A DNA stretch of 49,297 nt from NCBI GenBank assembly GCA_001584585.1, contig LSYV01000018.1, positions 629,013 through 678,309 on the forward strand. The letters run 5' to 3'. This stretch comes from Gonium pectorale. Its lineage: Eukaryota > Chlorophyta > Chlorophyceae > Chlamydomonadales > Volvocaceae. Below are positions 49,227 through 49,297 of the stretch, one piece after another (position 1 is the stretch's first letter; each line of letters opens with the position of its first letter). The translations under genes and the position numbers were made by a program. The notes under the pieces are model-generated. The model searched no databases. It saw only the letters and a list, made by a program, of their open reading frames with translations, and had not been told where the DNA came from.

Positions 49227-49297
49227 CTCGTATACCTCGCCCGCCATGCCCTGTACTCGGCGCCCTGCTGGAAACATCACACCCTCGGGTGTGTATG
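49227..49297 (+). repeat. dispersed repeat copy, forward, cut by window end
   Basis: CTCGTATACCTCGCC, then CCTGCTGGAAACATCACACC and CTCGGGTGTGTATG at the last base. It is the inverted partner of 49066-49118: the terminal 16 bases and the CTCGTATACCTCGCC block pair exactly. Confidence 0.75.

Overview
This window looks like nuclear DNA of a green alga of the Chlamydomonas/Volvox order (Chlamydomonadales). The evidence is high GC in coding parts, genes with many short GT-AG introns whose phases join cleanly, Ala/Gly/Ser/Gln-rich insertions inside conserved domains, a TGTAA-type poly(A) signal, and algal gene families such as a class III cyclase with a solute-binding ectodomain and a NIMA-related kinase. 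A 984-base run of N shows that this is a draft assembly. No bacterial operon, CRISPR array, rRNA or tRNA gene was seen. All exon structures are manual reconstructions from reading frame, splice sites and family similarity; no transcript data were available.

Layout. 1-2806: no supported gene, with copies of a short dispersed repeat. 2807-6265 (+): nine-exon DOT1-like methyltransferase. About 7148-8000 (+): decayed retroelement with a Dam-like methylase domain and the start of an aspartic protease. 10422-11741 (+) and 17097-18364 (+): two diverged copies of an unrecognised Ser-rich gene that share an intron position, separated by repeat-bearing DNA. 18365-22119: no supported gene. 34082 down to 22120 (-): a large transmembrane nucleotidyl cyclase with a signal peptide, a periplasmic solute-binding-like ectodomain, one membrane span and two cyclase domains. 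The second domain has lost its metal-binding residues, and the N gap falls inside the first. About 34820-40486 (+): a divergently transcribed M3-family, mitochondrial-intermediate-peptidase-like metallopeptidase with an HELGH zinc motif. 42449-41863 (-): a small protein with DnaJ-type CxxCxGxG zinc-finger repeats. 48161-45301 (-): a ten-exon NIMA-related kinase with one defective splice donor. 48900-49297: a cluster of dispersed-repeat copies forming a large inverted repeat at the window edge.

The genes do not form a pathway cluster. The closest functional theme is signalling (cyclase, NEK kinase) beside organelle proteostasis (M3 peptidase, zinc-finger protein). The strongest points for follow-up are the asymmetric tandem cyclase domains with large insertions at the same site in each, the kinase gene whose phases all agree except at one donor lacking GT, the paralogous Ser-rich genes, and the repeat family at the right edge.
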